Source: Plazaster borealis (taxonomy: Eukaryota > Echinodermata > Asteroidea > Forcipulatida > Labidiasteridae). From it: a stretch of 64,000 nucleotides of DNA. The notes beneath the pieces are model-generated. The model was not told where the DNA came from, made no database searches, and was given only the letters and a program-made list of their open reading frames with translations. This document shows, piece by piece, positions 43,829 to 58,500 of the stretch. How positions within the stretch are numbered: the first letter of the stretch is position 1; every line of letters begins with the position of its first letter. A program made the position numbers and the translations under genes. Location: the NCBI GenBank assembly GCA_021014325.1, contig CM037460.1:20986044-21050043 (forward strand), read 5' to 3'.

Positions 43829-44604
43829 TCTTTGATGAGACGAGTCAAAAAAGCCTTTGGCTTACTACCGACCCAAAATTTCTAGCAAGAATAATGATAA
43901 GAATTATTCTAATAATACCTGAGTCTTATTTAACACACATGTCTACCAATAAGGTATTCAAGGCACTTAAACAAAGAGAAGCATTTTTAAGATGGGTTTT
44001 TCAAGTTGACTATTTCTTTACAGAAATATGTCCCTCTGAAAAACTGTGAAAGACGAGAAATAATTGATTGCTCTATTTTGATTGCCGCAACTGAAATAAG
44101 CACGATACAAGTGCAGCAAATTCCAGAAAAGAAAAATCTCAAACCAAGAGTCACTAAAATGTCACTACTGAATCTTTCACTGATTGGTTGTATGGTGTGT
44201 TCATAATTGAAAACTGGAGAATGAAAACTAATTTACTTCCCCCGAAAAACAAGCATGTCCTTTCCATTTGATTAATGTGTTCTGATATCCATATCTTGTT
44301 GGCAAGTACAATATCATACTATACACATAAACAGTTGCTTATTTGATAAATAAAATTTCAGTTTTGTTGACCTTTTTGAATTCCACAATTAGGCCTAAAT
44401 GACCCAGTTTACCTGATGTCATTACCACATTAATCTTGGTTGCACCATTTGGGAGTCGGTTTCCCTTTTTTAAAATATATATTTGTTATAAATACAAATA
44501 ACGTTAACATCACGATGGAGGAGTTGACTAATAGTATTCATTGTTAACTAACAGCTGCTAAAATATAGGATTCAAACTGCCTCGATCTGATCTAACTACC
44601 GGGG
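43829..44604. other. Intergenic, no gene seen
   Basis: A 66-codon frame at 44006-44206 has an acceptor-like TTTCTTTACAG in front but no recognised domain. The text CATTAATCTTGGTTGCACCATTTGGGAGTC near 44430 recurs near 61210. Confidence 0.4.
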
Positions 44605-44940
44605 CCAAGTTCGCGTAAGGACTATCGTTGACCATAGTTCGACTAAGTTAGCCAGAACTCTGTCTAGTTGACGATAGTTGGACTACTCTAGTCGACTATT
44701 TAGAACCAGCCTACTGGGCATGGTCACATCACTGGTTAGTGGTTATCAATACTGGATTTCATAGCTCAGTGCAGAGAGGACCAGTTATCAGAAAAATTAT
44801 AACATACATTGATCTCACATTATTTTATGGTCCTGTTGACATCACATGACTAGAGTCGTTCACACTTCAACTTCTGTGCGCATGTCCTACATATGTCACT
44901 AAACAACCACTAGTTAACCATTGGTCCTTACACGAACTTG
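44605..44940. mobile_element. Family J MITE, copy 2
   Basis: Same orientation and organisation as 21246-21574, ends CCAAGTTCGCGTAAG and CTTACACGAACTTG. Mostly single-base differences from copy 1. Confidence 0.88.
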
Positions 44941-46190
44941 ACTCGGGCAATCTCAACTCTAGAATGGTAAAAGCTGTGGGTTGGAATCCTACCCGTGAAT
45001 ATGCCTGTGGTTTTTTTTTCACAGGAATCAGGAAAGTACCGATTATGCAGTGCTTTAAACACATTAGTGTATGGGTAAAACCCAGTAGTTAACAAATAGT
45101 ATGAAGGGCTATATAAATGTTGTTTATTATTTCTATCATTATTATTATTAATTCCCTTCTATTTAGAAGACACCAAAGTGTACTTGGCTACAATGCACAT
45201 TACCTCAACCTGAGAAGTCAAATATATTTTTCTCTTTTATATAAAGTAATAAAATCGGAGGTTTTTGTTGAACAAATATATTATTGCATGGTTTTTCTCA
45301 AAGAATTATACTTTGGACAACAACACAACACAATGGAACTCAGTTTCCACATCTTCCACACAGTGTGGACAAATACATTAGTTAAATTCTAAACCGTTGT
45401 ACAGTACAACATCAATATGACATGTTATATATCGTGAGGATAGGCAACCACAGTAGTGGAATAAAATGTCCTTTTGGAAAAAGAACCAGAGTCTGAGATA
45501 TAGTAGAGTTGTCTTCGCCTCTTCGGGAAGATATGTTACTCTTGTTATTCTAGAAGGGCAGGCAGGTTGTGGGATTGTGCCTTGGACGATACCAGCACGG
45601 AATTATGCTGCAAGGCCAAGATTCATCCTTTGAAAAAAGAAAATAACAAGCAACTTCCAATTTGTTTTTAAATGGCTGCCATTGCATGTTATTCTACCTA
45701 TATTTAAAAATATAATAAAATTCTAGTAGGGCACGTAGTTGGTGGGATTGTGCCTTTTTGTATATAGTGCATTTTACAATAACGTATCATTGCACTTTAC
45801 ATTAGTGCCCTGGTCATTGGGCCAATAACATTCCCTTAATATTTCTCAGCTTCCTGGGGAGTATACTAAAGCCCCGGGCTGCCGTGGCGCTCCGAAGGCT
45901 TTTTCAAACAAAATATCAACCTCTACCCTCGCAGGTACCCATTTTTAGCCCTGGGTAAAGAGAAGCAATTATAGTTAAGTGTCTTGCTCAAGGACACAAG
46001 TGTCATGACTGGGATTCGAACCCACACCCTGATGACTTAACCACTAGAACTTGAATTCGATGCTCTAAACCACTCGGCCATGACACCTTTGATGATACCA
46101 GCACGTAATTTGGCTGTAGGGCCAAGATTTGACAAAATACTTCCAATATTTTAAAAAAACGGCTGCCCATTGCTTATTATTCTACCTAAA
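44941..46190. other. Region downstream of the xanthine dehydrogenase-like gene: SINE and local repeats
   Basis: A local repeat (GGTTGTGGGATTGTGCC..., GATACCAGCACG.AATT.TGC, GGCCAAGATT, AACGGCTGCCATTGC-type) occurs at about 45555-45710 and is interrupted at about 45735-46085 by a reversed type 1 SINE. The SINE head near 46010-46088 includes GGGATTCGAACCCACACCCTG and CACTCGGCCATGACACC. The local repeat resumes at 46090-46190. No gene seen. Confidence 0.55.
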
Positions 46191-46463
46191 AAGAATGTTC
46201 AACATAATGAACTCTGCGATGGCCCTAAAGCCAAATAACTTTCTCATGGTGTACTCTCGACTGTGTGGCAAATCCCATGCTTGTAATAATCAAAGGCACA
46301 ATTCCCCAAAATATTTCCCCGATATGCCCCGCTGTTCACATGACTGCTACTCATAAATCTACTCAATTCTTCCTTCCCATGCCATGCAGCAAAGCTTCAA
46401 AACTTACTGTGAGTGATTATTTGTATGTTCACCATGTCCATTTTATTTGCGAAACATTTACAG

Positions 46464-46514
46464 CTATGGCCGGACAAAGAATGGCACGTAGGTTCCTGGC
46501 TCTGGAGTAGGGAT
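46464..46514 (-). CDS. Last exon of the xanthine dehydrogenase-like gene
   Basis: The acceptor CAATACAG precedes 17 codons, [16 protein letters not shown] and stop. It joins in phase 0 to the donor CAACAG|GTATTT at 47989. The previous exon would otherwise read through its donor into an unrelated tail stopping at 47938. The [13 protein letters not shown] end fits the family, whose members usually finish with a Trp/Phe-x-Val/Ile-Arg type tail. An AATAAA on the same strand lies at 46447-46442, unusually close to the stop. Confidence 0.85.
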   Translation of the reverse strand: MPTPEPGTYVPFFVRP

Positions 46515-49500
46515 CTGTATTGAAAAAATTGATCAAATCAGTGATTGAAAAGTAAGAAATTGTGTTGATATAAGAGAGTTGCATAACCTATCCTAAAATA
46601 CATTTACTTTCATGTCGAGATGTATTTTAGTGTCACAAGAGCAGGGAATAAAATATCAACCATAGCAACTACCAGACAACAGCATTTAAAGGTACTGGGG
46701 TTCATGATTGAACACATTTGGTAATTGTCAAAGACCAGGGTTCTCACTTGGTGTATCCCAACATATGCATAAAATAACAAGCCCGTGAACATTTGGGCTC
46801 AATTGGTCATCAAAGTTGCAAGAAAATGATGAAAGAAAAAACACCCTTGTTGTACAAATTTGTGTGCTTTCAGATAGGAATAAAAACTACTTGCAAGAAG
46901 TTTTTATTATTTTAGTGAGAAATTACCTCTTTCTCAAAAACTACGTTACTTCAGAGGTAGTTGTTTCCTACAATGTTTTATACTATCAACAGCTCTCCGT
47001 TGCTTGTTACCAAGTAAGTTTTTATGCTAATATTTGTTTTGAGTCATTACCAAACGTGTACGATACCTTTAATGAGGTGGTTCGATCTCTGCCCGAAGAT
47101 CGTAAAGCAAACATACAACACCACACACGAGATGTGCAGTGCACCTATCTCAATGGCAGCAACTTGTTCACATTTTGTGATGGGATTTTTAACTTTGCAC
47201 TTTTGGAAGGTCGTTTATTCGAGGTGCTAGTGAAGTTTTTATTTCCTTGCAGGACTGTGAGAGCTCGCAGGACTGTGAAAGCACAGATTGCATCATGCCT
47301 ATCACGCCACAGGTTTGCTAAGTGGTTTCTTCCCCTTGCTTTTCACCTTCATGGTCCTAGGTTCAAATCCTGGACCGGAGCATTGCATGTGGATTAGGGT
47401 TTTCAGTCCCTACCTGATTGCATGTATTTAAAACTGACATTTCTTCATACACAGGCATCTTCAGGCCTACGGGCTAAACCATGTTAGTCACTATTGAAGG
47501 TCCCTTGGTTTCATTTCCAGAGAGATATAATATTAATAGAAATATTTATAATAGTAATCACCAGTGTAAGGTAAGACTTAATCATATTCTTCTTTGTCAT
47601 CAATGCAACAATCATGCCACTGTCCGACTGTTGTCTGACTTTTGAGCGAGCAGTCACGATTGTGATTCTAGCCAAGAACTTTGGCCGTATCCGAATTGGC
47701 AGCTACAGCTCTGGCTACAACAGTTGCTAAGGGTGTCAGGCCTGGAAGCCACAAAGGCCATGGCCTCTGTGGCCCCTGGTCTTGGTGCCCCTTCAAAAGT
47801 TTCCCATAGACTTTAAGATTTTCAAATAGAAGTGCCCTTTACAAAATAAAAATGGCCTTGTCCTCTTAAAGCTGAAATGCCAGGCCAGGGGTGTTGCTAA
47901 GGACGTATAATACTTCAATGCATGATGACGCAGAAATCTAGCCGTAGACAAAGCCAGTAATTCGGACACAGCCTACCCTCTTAAATACCTGTTGAGTGAA
48001 CTGATCTTGGCAAGCCATGCGGATTCTCTCTGCAGTGGTAGGGCTATCGAGACGGAATAGTCCTGTGATGCCAGCATCCTCTCTAGCAGAATGGATGGCG
48101 TCTTTGATGGCAAAGAAGACCGAAGCTGCAAGCATTAAAGGCGGCTCCCCAATGGCCTACAAGTATCAAAATAACTAGTTGTGGTCACTGTTTCTCGGCC
48201 ATTTGTCTCTGGTTGTATTTTTAATTTTTGGTTGAACAAAGAAACATTGACCTGAGCGAGGTTTGTACTAGACTGGTCCCCTGTCTTTATCCGCAAGGAT
48301 AAAGACAGGTACTGGTTTTACAGACCCAATGATTTCATTGGATACAAGGATTTCATTGGATAAAGGGGCATTGAGGTAAGCTTTCCATATCTGTGATATG
48401 ATTGGTCCGCTCCGAAGTGACGTGTTCGTCAGCTCCACCATACAAAATGAACTTTTTGATTGTCTGCTGCATGCTGCACGCATGTACATAATGTTTGTAT
48501 GCAATGTTGTTTATACACAATGTAATGCGTGTACACGTGTGTGTGACTACGAATCTCTGCCATGTGAATGGATGAGAGGTCAAAGGTGCATTTTCCAGGA
48601 TCCTGCCCATCGCTCAAGTCAGGTACCTGCGTTATTCACATGCCTCGAAGTGATGTCAGATGTTCGGGCTAGGTTTGTACCTACGACCTCCAGATTAACG
48701 TGCTGGCGCTCTACCAACTGAACTATCTAGCCCTAATGTTGGCAGTCTCTCTATTTTGTAATTTTTTTTTGTTCGGGTGCCAGTCAGGGGCCACTCAACC
48801 CTTAACTACCATCAAGAGATCACACCCAAGTTTATAAAACAGAACCTGGGAAGCACGTTAATTCCCTATGTGGTTAATCACTCCATCTTCTTCTATTTTA
48901 AAATGGTCCAACCAAGCTTCTTTTTTTTTCCAAAAAAAATACACAAGTTACTAGCAGTAATACCTAGCTGTTGTAGTTAGCTGCAAAATTATTGGAGTGT
49001 GGATACAGAAATATAAACGCAAAGCACCCATGTTGGAAGAATATCTCTGGTTTTGTTACCTCAATCATCATTTTCCATGTTTATTCAAGTTTAGGTACTT
49101 CATTTTAAACTTGTGGTTTCTCAACTTAGAAGCCATTGTAAGTGGACATTATAGCTCCACAACCCATAATGCAATTTATTTTGACTAATATTGGAGTGAA
49201 CAAAGAAAACCATAGGGCTAGATAGATCATAGTTGGTAGAGCGCCGATATGTTAATCTGGAGGTTGCAGGTTCAAATCCTGTTCTAGTAATTTTTGTCTT
49301 TGTTCACCCAAAAATTCAGTTGAATTTGCCCATTCAGTTTCCCTGGTGGTTTATTATTTGATAGTTTATTTTGACTTGTAAGACAATTTTGACTAGCCCA
49401 GATGGACTACAAATGGAACAGCTTTATATTGACTCTTATATAGCGCAATTCCAAAGAATGATCATTGTGCTTCAAACATTATTACCCCTGGTCACTGGGC

Positions 49501-52500
49501 CATTTATTTCATTCCTTTTAACCCATCTCAGCTCCCTGGGGAGTATACAGCCTGCTGCCAAGTATGTAGCGCACCAAGCTAAATCAATCACAAGAACCAT
49601 CTCTGCCCTCACAGGTACCCATTTACCCCTGAGTGATGAGAAGCATTAATAGTCAAGTGTCATGACCGGGATTCGAACCCACACCCTGATGAATTGGCAA
49701 CCAGAACTCGAGTTCGATGCACTAAACCGCTTGGCAACGACACGCTATGACCCACCTAATGATGACATATGTTTCCACCTGCATTTGGCAAGTTGTGACC
49801 ACTTAGGTCGAACTATGCACAGCGTCTACAAACATCAACAATATCTACTGACCTTTGAGGAGCAGATTGCGAATGGGTTGGGTGTCCTCGTCAATAGGCT
49901 GACATTAAACTCTCCGGGGATGTCACCAACGGCTGGGATCTTATAGAGGCCTGGGCCTTTAGTCAGCAGGTGGCCAGAGGGTGCGATTCGATAATCCTCC
50001 AGCACAAAGTAGCCATACCCCTGAATAAAGCCACCTTCAATCTACAGAAACAATAGGTATCAATCAAGTGTGAAAACTTGGAGTCTAGAATTAAGGTGCA
50101 AGGCATAGAAATAAAACTGGGACTCGGATGTGAAATCTGGAAATTATGGGGATTTGGAAAAACTGAGAGTAAATGTAAGGAATTAGGTGCAAGGCATGGA
50201 AACAGAAATGGGATTAGGGTGTGAAACCTGGAAATTATGAGGAAATGTGAAAAACTGAGAGTAAATGTCAGGGTAGGTGCAAGGCATAGACACAGAACCC
50301 GGAGAAAACCGGGTGAGTCATTGTCTACACGGCGTGTGAGTATAAATTATTGACCTACACAGGCTTTTTAGAGAGACCAATACAAGATGTAGAAATGCTC
50401 CTTGAGTGTCAGCATTTTGACGATCACACATGTCACGTGTTATCAATACGCTTTGTCTCTAGGGCCCGCTTTCTAGTTTCCAAATCATTTGGTAATTTCT
50501 TCTTTAATTGGCCAATTCAAAAGTCGCCTAAAAACACATCTATTCACCGTCTATCAGTAATTTCCGTTGGTATTTTATTTGTCTCTTGTTATTTTCTTAT
50601 TCCTTTAAAGCGCTAAGGGACTTAACAGTGATTATGCGCTATGTAAAAAAGGGTTTATTATTATTATTATTATTATTAATACCTGTCCGTAATAGACAGA
50701 GTAACCATAAAAAGGCTCAAATATTTCGGACAAGTAAAAAGAATGCCAACCACAAGATACCCCAAAATGGAAGTTGCAGGCAAGGTCACTGAGAGGAGAG
50801 AGACCCAGAGGCCTCCCACCCAAAAGATGGATGGATTGCATTTTGCAAGACTGCAAAACTAGATCTATGACCAGACTTGACAGATGCATCAAGACTGGCC
50901 ACAGATAGACTAATCTGGCACACCATCACCATACAGAAGCCATCATGAGGTCCCCTGCCTGTGTGGATGGCATAAGTCAAGTCAAGTAAGTCACCTGTCC
51001 TATATCAACAGCTGGATTGATACTGTCTCCTACATCCATGACGATATCTGTTCTTAGGACCTGATGAGAGCCGGTCAAACAGTCAATTTCAACCTCTGTG
51101 ACTGCCACGCCGAACACAAAGTACTGATACAGCGCCCCTCTATTGGTTTCCCAGTTGAAGTGTAGGTCAGGCGTTCTAGTCCACAAAATAAAAAAGGAGA
51201 TCAGTTCATCATCTGAAAAGTTGCATGCACGTGAAAACATCTTGCATTGGCGGTCCAATAAAGAGCAAGATAATCCTGTTTGTAAGTCACTGCGTCACAC
51301 AACTGCGTATAAGCTGCACGCCTAAAGTTCCGCTACTTCCGGCTCCAAAGCTTGCATATGTTTGTGTGTAATTTAACCCCAAATCATCCATTTCATCGGT
51401 CAAAAGCCTTTCTTATGACAGAAGCTTTGAATACTGAGAAGACCTCGAGTCTTTGATGAATGTAAGCCAATTCCAGTTATTAAACTTTTATTGCATTCAT
51501 CAAAAGAAAAACTAGTTCAACTCCAGTGGGCTTCTGGTAATCAGTGGGTGTGGCTTACACAGTGATGACCGGGGGGATCTTGAGCACCCCCCATGGGAAA
51601 CAAAAATGGTTATATATATTACATAGCCCCCCCCCAAAAAAAAAACACAAACAAACAAACAAACACCCCAACAAACAAGACAAACAAAAACTAAAAACAA
51701 AAACAACAACAACAATTACAACCAAAAAAACAATAATAAATAGATACAATATTTAAAAAACAAATAAATAAAAAAATGTTTCCATCTGCCCCTCCTGAAT
51801 ATTACATCAACCACACCCCTTGGCAGGGTGTATTATGAAACAGTCTGCCCCTCACATCAATCACACCCCTTGGCAGGGTGTATTATGATACAGTCTGCCC
51901 CTCACATCAACCACACCCCTTGGCAGGGTGTATTATGAAACAGTCTGCCCCTCACATCAATCACACCCCTTGGCAGGGTATATTATGATACAGTCTGCCC
52001 CTCACATCAACCACACCCCTTGGCAGGGTATATTATGGTACAGTCTGCCCCTCACATCAACCACACCCCTTGGCAGGGTGTTATTATGATACAGTCTGCC
52101 CCTCACATCAACCACACCCCTTGGCAGGGTGTATTATGATACAGTCTGCCCCTCACATCAACCACACCCCTTGGCAGGGTGTTATTATGATACAGTCTGC
52201 CCCTCACATCAATCACACCCCTTGGTAGGATGTATTATGATACAGTCTGCCCCTCACATCAATCACACCCCTTGGCAGGGTGTATTATGATACAGTCTGC
52301 CCCTCACATCAATCACACCCCTTGGCAGGGTATATTATGGTACAGTCTGCCCCTCACATCAACCACACCCCTTGACAGGGTGTTATTATGATACAGTCTG
52401 CCCCTCACATCAATCACACCCCTTGGTAGGGTGTATCTGCCCCTCACATCAACCACACCCCTTGGCAGGGTGTTATTATGATACAGTCTGCCCCTCACAT

Positions 52501-55500
52501 GGATCAAACCCCTTAGCAGGGTGTGCATGGGTCCAGCTCAACAGCTATTGTCCACGGGCTCTTTTGTTAACCCAACTGTGGAGGCTAATTCAAAATAAAC
52601 ATGTGCAGCAGGCACTAGTGCTGGCTGTTGTGCTTGTGTGAGGTCCATGCTCCATTCTGTGGAGGGATGTGCAGATTTGTATTTGGGACTGAGTGGTCAG
52701 AGAGAGCCTTGAGCAAGTAAGTTGTAGGCATAGACAGTTGACCAAAAAAAGCCCTGGCTAAAATTCCACAGGTGTATCTGCCCCTCATATTATGATACAG
52801 TCTGCCCCTCACATCAACCACACCCCTTGGTAGGGTGTTATTATGATACAGTCTGCCCCTCACATCAATCACACCCCTTGGTAGGATGTATTATGATACA
52901 GTCTGCCCCTCACATCAATCACACCCCTTGGCAGGGTGTATTATGATACAGTCTGCCCCTCACATCAATCACACCCCTTGGCAGGGTATATTATGGTACA
53001 GTCTGCCCCTCACATCAACCACACCCCTTGGCAGGGTGTTATTATGATACAGTCTGCCCCTCACATCAATCACACCCCTTGGCAGGGTGTATTATGATAC
53101 AGTCTGCCCCTCCCATCAATCACACCCCTTGGCAGGGTGTATTATGATACAGTCTGCCCCTCACATCAATCACACCCCTTGGCAGGGTGTACATCGGTCC
53201 AGCTCAACAGCTATTGTCCATAGCTCTTTTGTTAACCCAACTGTGGAGGCTAATTCAAAATAAACATGTGCAGCAGGCACTAGTGCTGGCTGTTGTGCTT
53301 GTGTGAGGTCCATGCTCCATTCTGTGGAGGGATGTGCAGATTTGTATTTGGGACTGAGTGGTCAGAGAGAACCTTGAGCAAGTAAGTTGTAGGCATAGAC
53401 AGTTGACCAAAAAAAGCCGCGGCTAAAATTCCACATCCGGTCACCACTTTACCTCCCTTAATTTAGTTCAAATTACATCCTTACCAGAACCAAGTGACTC
53501 GTGACCCGGACTCGACCCAAGTGACTTCGGACTCGGACTCGACCGAGTGACTCGACTATAACTCTGCCCCTTGGGCATAAAAAGTGCTAAATTTAGCAAA
53601 TTCCGCTGCCCACTGAGCACACAATAATGTGCCTACTCCTTGAGGAAACCACAGTCCCGTATATTACGTTGGTCATAACGCATTCGGTCAATAGAGTGAT
53701 AAAACGATTTATGAAAAGAGTCGGAGAGACACAAAATTAGTATTGAGGAGGGCAAAAAAGAAAGAAACTCACTTGTAGAATCCGGTGGCAGAGAGACTCA
53801 CACGATTTAAATACGCAGACATGACCTGTAGAAAGTTAGGTACACACCAATGCAATTTGAAATACTTATGTAATACTTACATCAGGAATAGTTTGTTAAA
53901 GGTATCGTTAAGGTATCGTAAAGGTATCGTACACGTTTGGTAATGACTCAAAACAAATATTAGCATAAAAATTTACTTGGTAACAAGCAACGGAGAGCTT
54001 TTGATAGTATAAAACATTGTAGGAAACGACTCCCTCTGAAGTAAAGCAGTTTTTGAGAAAGAGGTAATTTCTCACTAAAATAATAAAAAGTTCTTGCAAG
54101 AAGTTTTTATTCCTATCTGAAAGCACACAATTGTACAACAAGGGTGTTTTTTCTGTCATCGTTTTCTTGCAACTTCAATGACCAATTGAGCCCAAATTTT
54201 CATAGGCTTGTTATGTTATGCATATGTTGTGATACACGAAGTGAGAACACTGGTCTTTGACAATTACCAAACGTGTTCAGTGCCTTTAAAGAGGGACTCC
54301 AAGGTCAAATTCAACTTTGTGATGCACTCATTTTCCAAAAGATGGAGTCCTCATGAAAGTGGGATGAAAATTTACAAATCTCTAGCCTTTGTACTTGATA
54401 CTCTTTCAGAGCGTAATTTGAAACAAGGCCATCATTTGATGTCAACAATAAATGGGTCTGTACATTCCAAGGAGGCCTTTTTCATCAGTCAAAAGGTCAA
54501 ATTCAACGCCATTTTGATTGAATATCACGGAAAGATAGGTAGAACCAAACATTCCCGGAACCAAAATGTACAGACCCATCTATTCGAAATGTGACATCAT
54601 TGGATGCTTTTGGATGTTGACAAATTTTACACTGGAAGTATATCAAATACAGTTACATTTTACACCGTTTTAACGCGAGGTTAGAGACTTGTAAATTCTC
54701 TTCTCACCTTCATGAAGAGTCTACCTATAAACCGTGCAAGTTATGCGCTTAATCAAACAATTTTGGGACCACTTTGGTCCCACACACGTTGCTTGAACAC
54801 GTGAAGGAAACAAACTCACCCAATGGGTCCCAATGTTCGAATACGCACGAGACTTGCAGTCTATTGTGCATCACAAAATTGAATTTGACCTTGGAGCTCC
54901 TCTCTAGGTTGTTAAAGATTTAAGGATTCCTTTCTTCTTAGTGCAACCTTTTTAACAGTAGATGGTCGAGATAACGTGGTTTATTTTCTAAATTATTTGT
55001 ATATTTTATATACAATGTGTATTTTAGGTTCTGTGTATGCCCTCATCCCTTTTTATATTACTGTAATTTTGTAAATTTTAATTCTTAAAATCTATTACCA
55101 GAGCAGCCAACTCTCCTTGATTCTGCAGAAAGTTCCCTGAAAGTAAGCCAATCTTTCCATGTTCTGATGAACAAATTTGAAAGTCTCCCTGATTATGGAA
55201 ACGTTTTTCCCTATGATGTTGAACGTAATTCTGAATATCTGCTTGATAATTGTTCAAAATATTCCTGATTGCAAGATGTAAATGTTGGCAGCTCTGCTTT
55301 ACTTGTATTTATTCTCCTTATACACAGGGAAGACAAATTTCATGACAAATATTTTGAATCTTTGATTGAATCTCGAATTTTGGCCATTCGCCAGAAGTAC
55401 ACTGATAAAGTATTTACCAAACTTTTCCATCATTTATACAGCAGCAAAATGGAAAGTATGACCCAAAAGCGCTTTGATCGACACAAAAGAGGAAGGAAAA

Positions 55501-58500
55501 TTGTCGTGAAGCCTCATGAAACAGGTAAGTTTTCAGAAGATTCTTGAAGGTGAAAATGAATTAGAGTCTCTGATGTGTACTGGCATATGGAAGTTTATTC
55601 CAAATTAATAAGATTTTAACCTTTGCACGGTGGAATACAATCTAGTAAGGTTTGCGCAGACACCATTTACATGAGTAGGATTTGAAACTTTGCATGGTGG
55701 GAATACAATCAACTCAGTAATTTATTTTTATGGTCCCTAATTTGTTGAGTATTTACCAATCTATGACCCCCTGTTTAATTAGATTTTGTGTAAAAAACAA
55801 TCGGGGCATCATTGAAAAAAATACAAGTTCGAATAATGATGGAAGATGAAAGAGAAGTCTTTCATTTAATGTGTCAATATCGGAGTTTGTATTTGTCAGT
55901 GGTAAAGACTCCGCAGCAGTGAAGTTAATAACGAGAAGTCCCCTCGATCCATTAAGCGAAAATAGTATTCTCGGCCGATTTCCTACCTTCTTTCAGGTAG
56001 TAGTTAATAAGCAAAAAGTTCTTTTCAGAACTAAGTAGTCTCCCGAATTCTGAAATCTACTCTGCGGCAGTAGAATAAATAGCAGGACAAGTTCTCAAAG
56101 AACAAAATCTGCACAGCAAAGTAGATACATGGTGTTACCGCAAACCAAATATACATTAATACCTCACCCTGCAATGCCTAAAAAAAAAACCATGAAGACA
56201 TTTTGTTGCACAATTGATTGTGATGTAGTGACGTTGCATAACGTGCCTTACCCAGCTGTCCCATGATCCCTCTGGCTCATCTTGAACAAATTGGTCCAAG
56301 CGTTGTAACAGAGTTTCACAGGCTGCCTGTCAAATCAGAGTTGGAATGAAACAAACATGAATGACCACATTAATCAAGATTCATTTCTTATGGTTAACAG
56401 AAAGTGCAGCAATTGTTGGATGTGGTACCTCCATATGTACAAATTTCTGACTTTAAAAAGAGTGTGTATATTATTGCATCTATAGACCAAAATAGGTCTT
56501 GCTAAAACAAAAAATCAACTCAAAATATAAACAGACTATATACTTTTTTCAAACTTTCGCTGATTTTTGATGCGAAATCCCGTATCATAATAATAAAAGT
56601 AATAGTAATTTGGGAGGCTAATCATCCTTAGTTGCAGCTGAGAAGCTGAATAGCGAAGGATGCGGCTACAACATGTCTGAGAAGCAGGCATGCGAGGGCA
56701 CCTTAGGCAGCCAGCCACTTCAACCCATATATGACCACGGAGCACATGCAGCCAGAGATCGATAGTGTTTGATTTTTCCGGAGGGAAGAAAACCGGAGGG
56801 CCCGCGAAACCCTTTTTGCATGGGAGAGAACCAATGCACAACTCTACTTACATATGGCCTTAGCCGGGAATCAAACCAGGGCCACATTGGTGAAAGGCGA
56901 GAGCTTTACGAACTAGCCACCCAAGCTACCCCTGTCGTAAATGTTGAGCACAACCTTTTTTCCATTTTGAGAAACATTATGAATATTGTTGCTGTAAACA
57001 AATTCCTGCAGGAAAAAAACAACCCAGACACACCTTGATTGCCATCCCATTAAGATCCGAGCTGAGGCTTCCTGCTGTTGGTGTGGTGTTGGGAACCTTC
57101 TGGGTGCTAGTCTCACTGATATGTATCTTCTCTTGGGATATTCTCAACGTCTTACTGGCAACTTGAATCATCTTGGTGTGTAACCCCTGACCCATCTCAA
57201 CACCACCGTGAGAGATCAGTACTGAGCCATCGTTGTAGATGTGAACTAAAGCACCAGCCTAGATGAAAAGAATACAACCCAAAAGGTTTCTTGCTATGCT
57301 AATTTAAACTCAAAAGGAGATGACCATGGCCGAGCGGTCTAATTCACCGGACCCAAGCTCTGGTGTTGTCAAAAGCAGAGTGTGGGTTCAAATCCCGGTT
57401 ATGACACTTGTGCCCTTGAGCAAGGCACTTAACCATAATTTCTTCGTAAAAAGTTGGGAAGGTGGGTGAATTCTTCTCTACCAGCCAGGCTCCTTAGTGA
57501 ATGATACCAATGCTTAATCCTTATAAACTGTGAAGGGGGTAACCCTGTTTCAGCCCCAGGAGTAGGTGGCAACCTGCCCCTGGTGGCAGTTGATTTGGGT
57601 CAACAGCCCAAATCAGTTAAGTGAAGCCTTCAACTTGAAGTGGCCGTCCGGCCTTGTGATGTTAGGCGATATCTCATAAACAAAATTAATAAATAGAAAA
57701 AACACCATTCTGGTAACAAATGAGCAAGACAATCTAAGCAAGTGTTAGCAGTGGAACTCTGAAACACAATTGTCAATTAAATGTATTGTACACGTTTGGT
57801 AATGACTCAAAAACAAACATTAGCATAAAAACTTACTTGGTAACAAACAATGGAGAGCTGTTGATAGTATAAAACATTGTAGGAAACGACTCCCTCTGAA
57901 GTAACGTAGTTTTTGAGAAAGAGGAAATTTCTCACTAAAATAATAAAAACTTCTTGCAAGAAGTTTTTATTCCTATCTGAAAGCACACAAATTTGTACAT
58001 CAAGAGTGTTTTTTCTTTCATCATTTTCTTGCAACTTCGATGACCAATTGAGCCCAAATGTTCACAGGGTTGTTATTTTATGCATATGTTGGGATACACC
58101 AAGTGAGAACACTGGTCTTTGACAATTACTAAACGTGTTCAGTGCCTTTAAGACACCCGACAACAAGTCAAAGATTCAAGGTGTCCAGCTGGCTTATTCA
58201 AAGCTTCCTAAAGCTACATTTAAACATGCTCTGCCTGCACAGAGTATTCACATTTGTGGCCTTGGCAATCAGATTGTTTGATGGTAAGCTTTTTTTAAAA
58301 GTTTCTTGGAGAAAACTTGAAGGTTTTTTTTCTTCTTTTTAGAAACTGATATTATAAAGCATTGCTTTTATGGTATCTTAGCGTGGAAATTGTTATTTGA
58401 TAAGCCAGGTTCCTCAATTGTTTATAACGACAAAAATAATAATATGCTGTGTTAATACAGCAAAGCACCTTTTACAAAAATTTCAAAGCGCTGTACAAGC

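Noticed and set aside
46816..47397. 193-codon open frame
   Set aside because: It begins inside family A MITE copy 4 and runs into intronic and SINE-like text; no domain is recognisable.
47938..47988. Read-through C-terminus of the xanthine dehydrogenase-like penultimate exon
   Set aside because: A good donor at 47989 and a matching last exon at 46464-46514 with a family-like ending explain the C-terminus.
51786..53190. CRISPR-like array
   Set aside because: Units are head-to-tail 50-base repeats without unique spacers, in an animal gene intron: a minisatellite.
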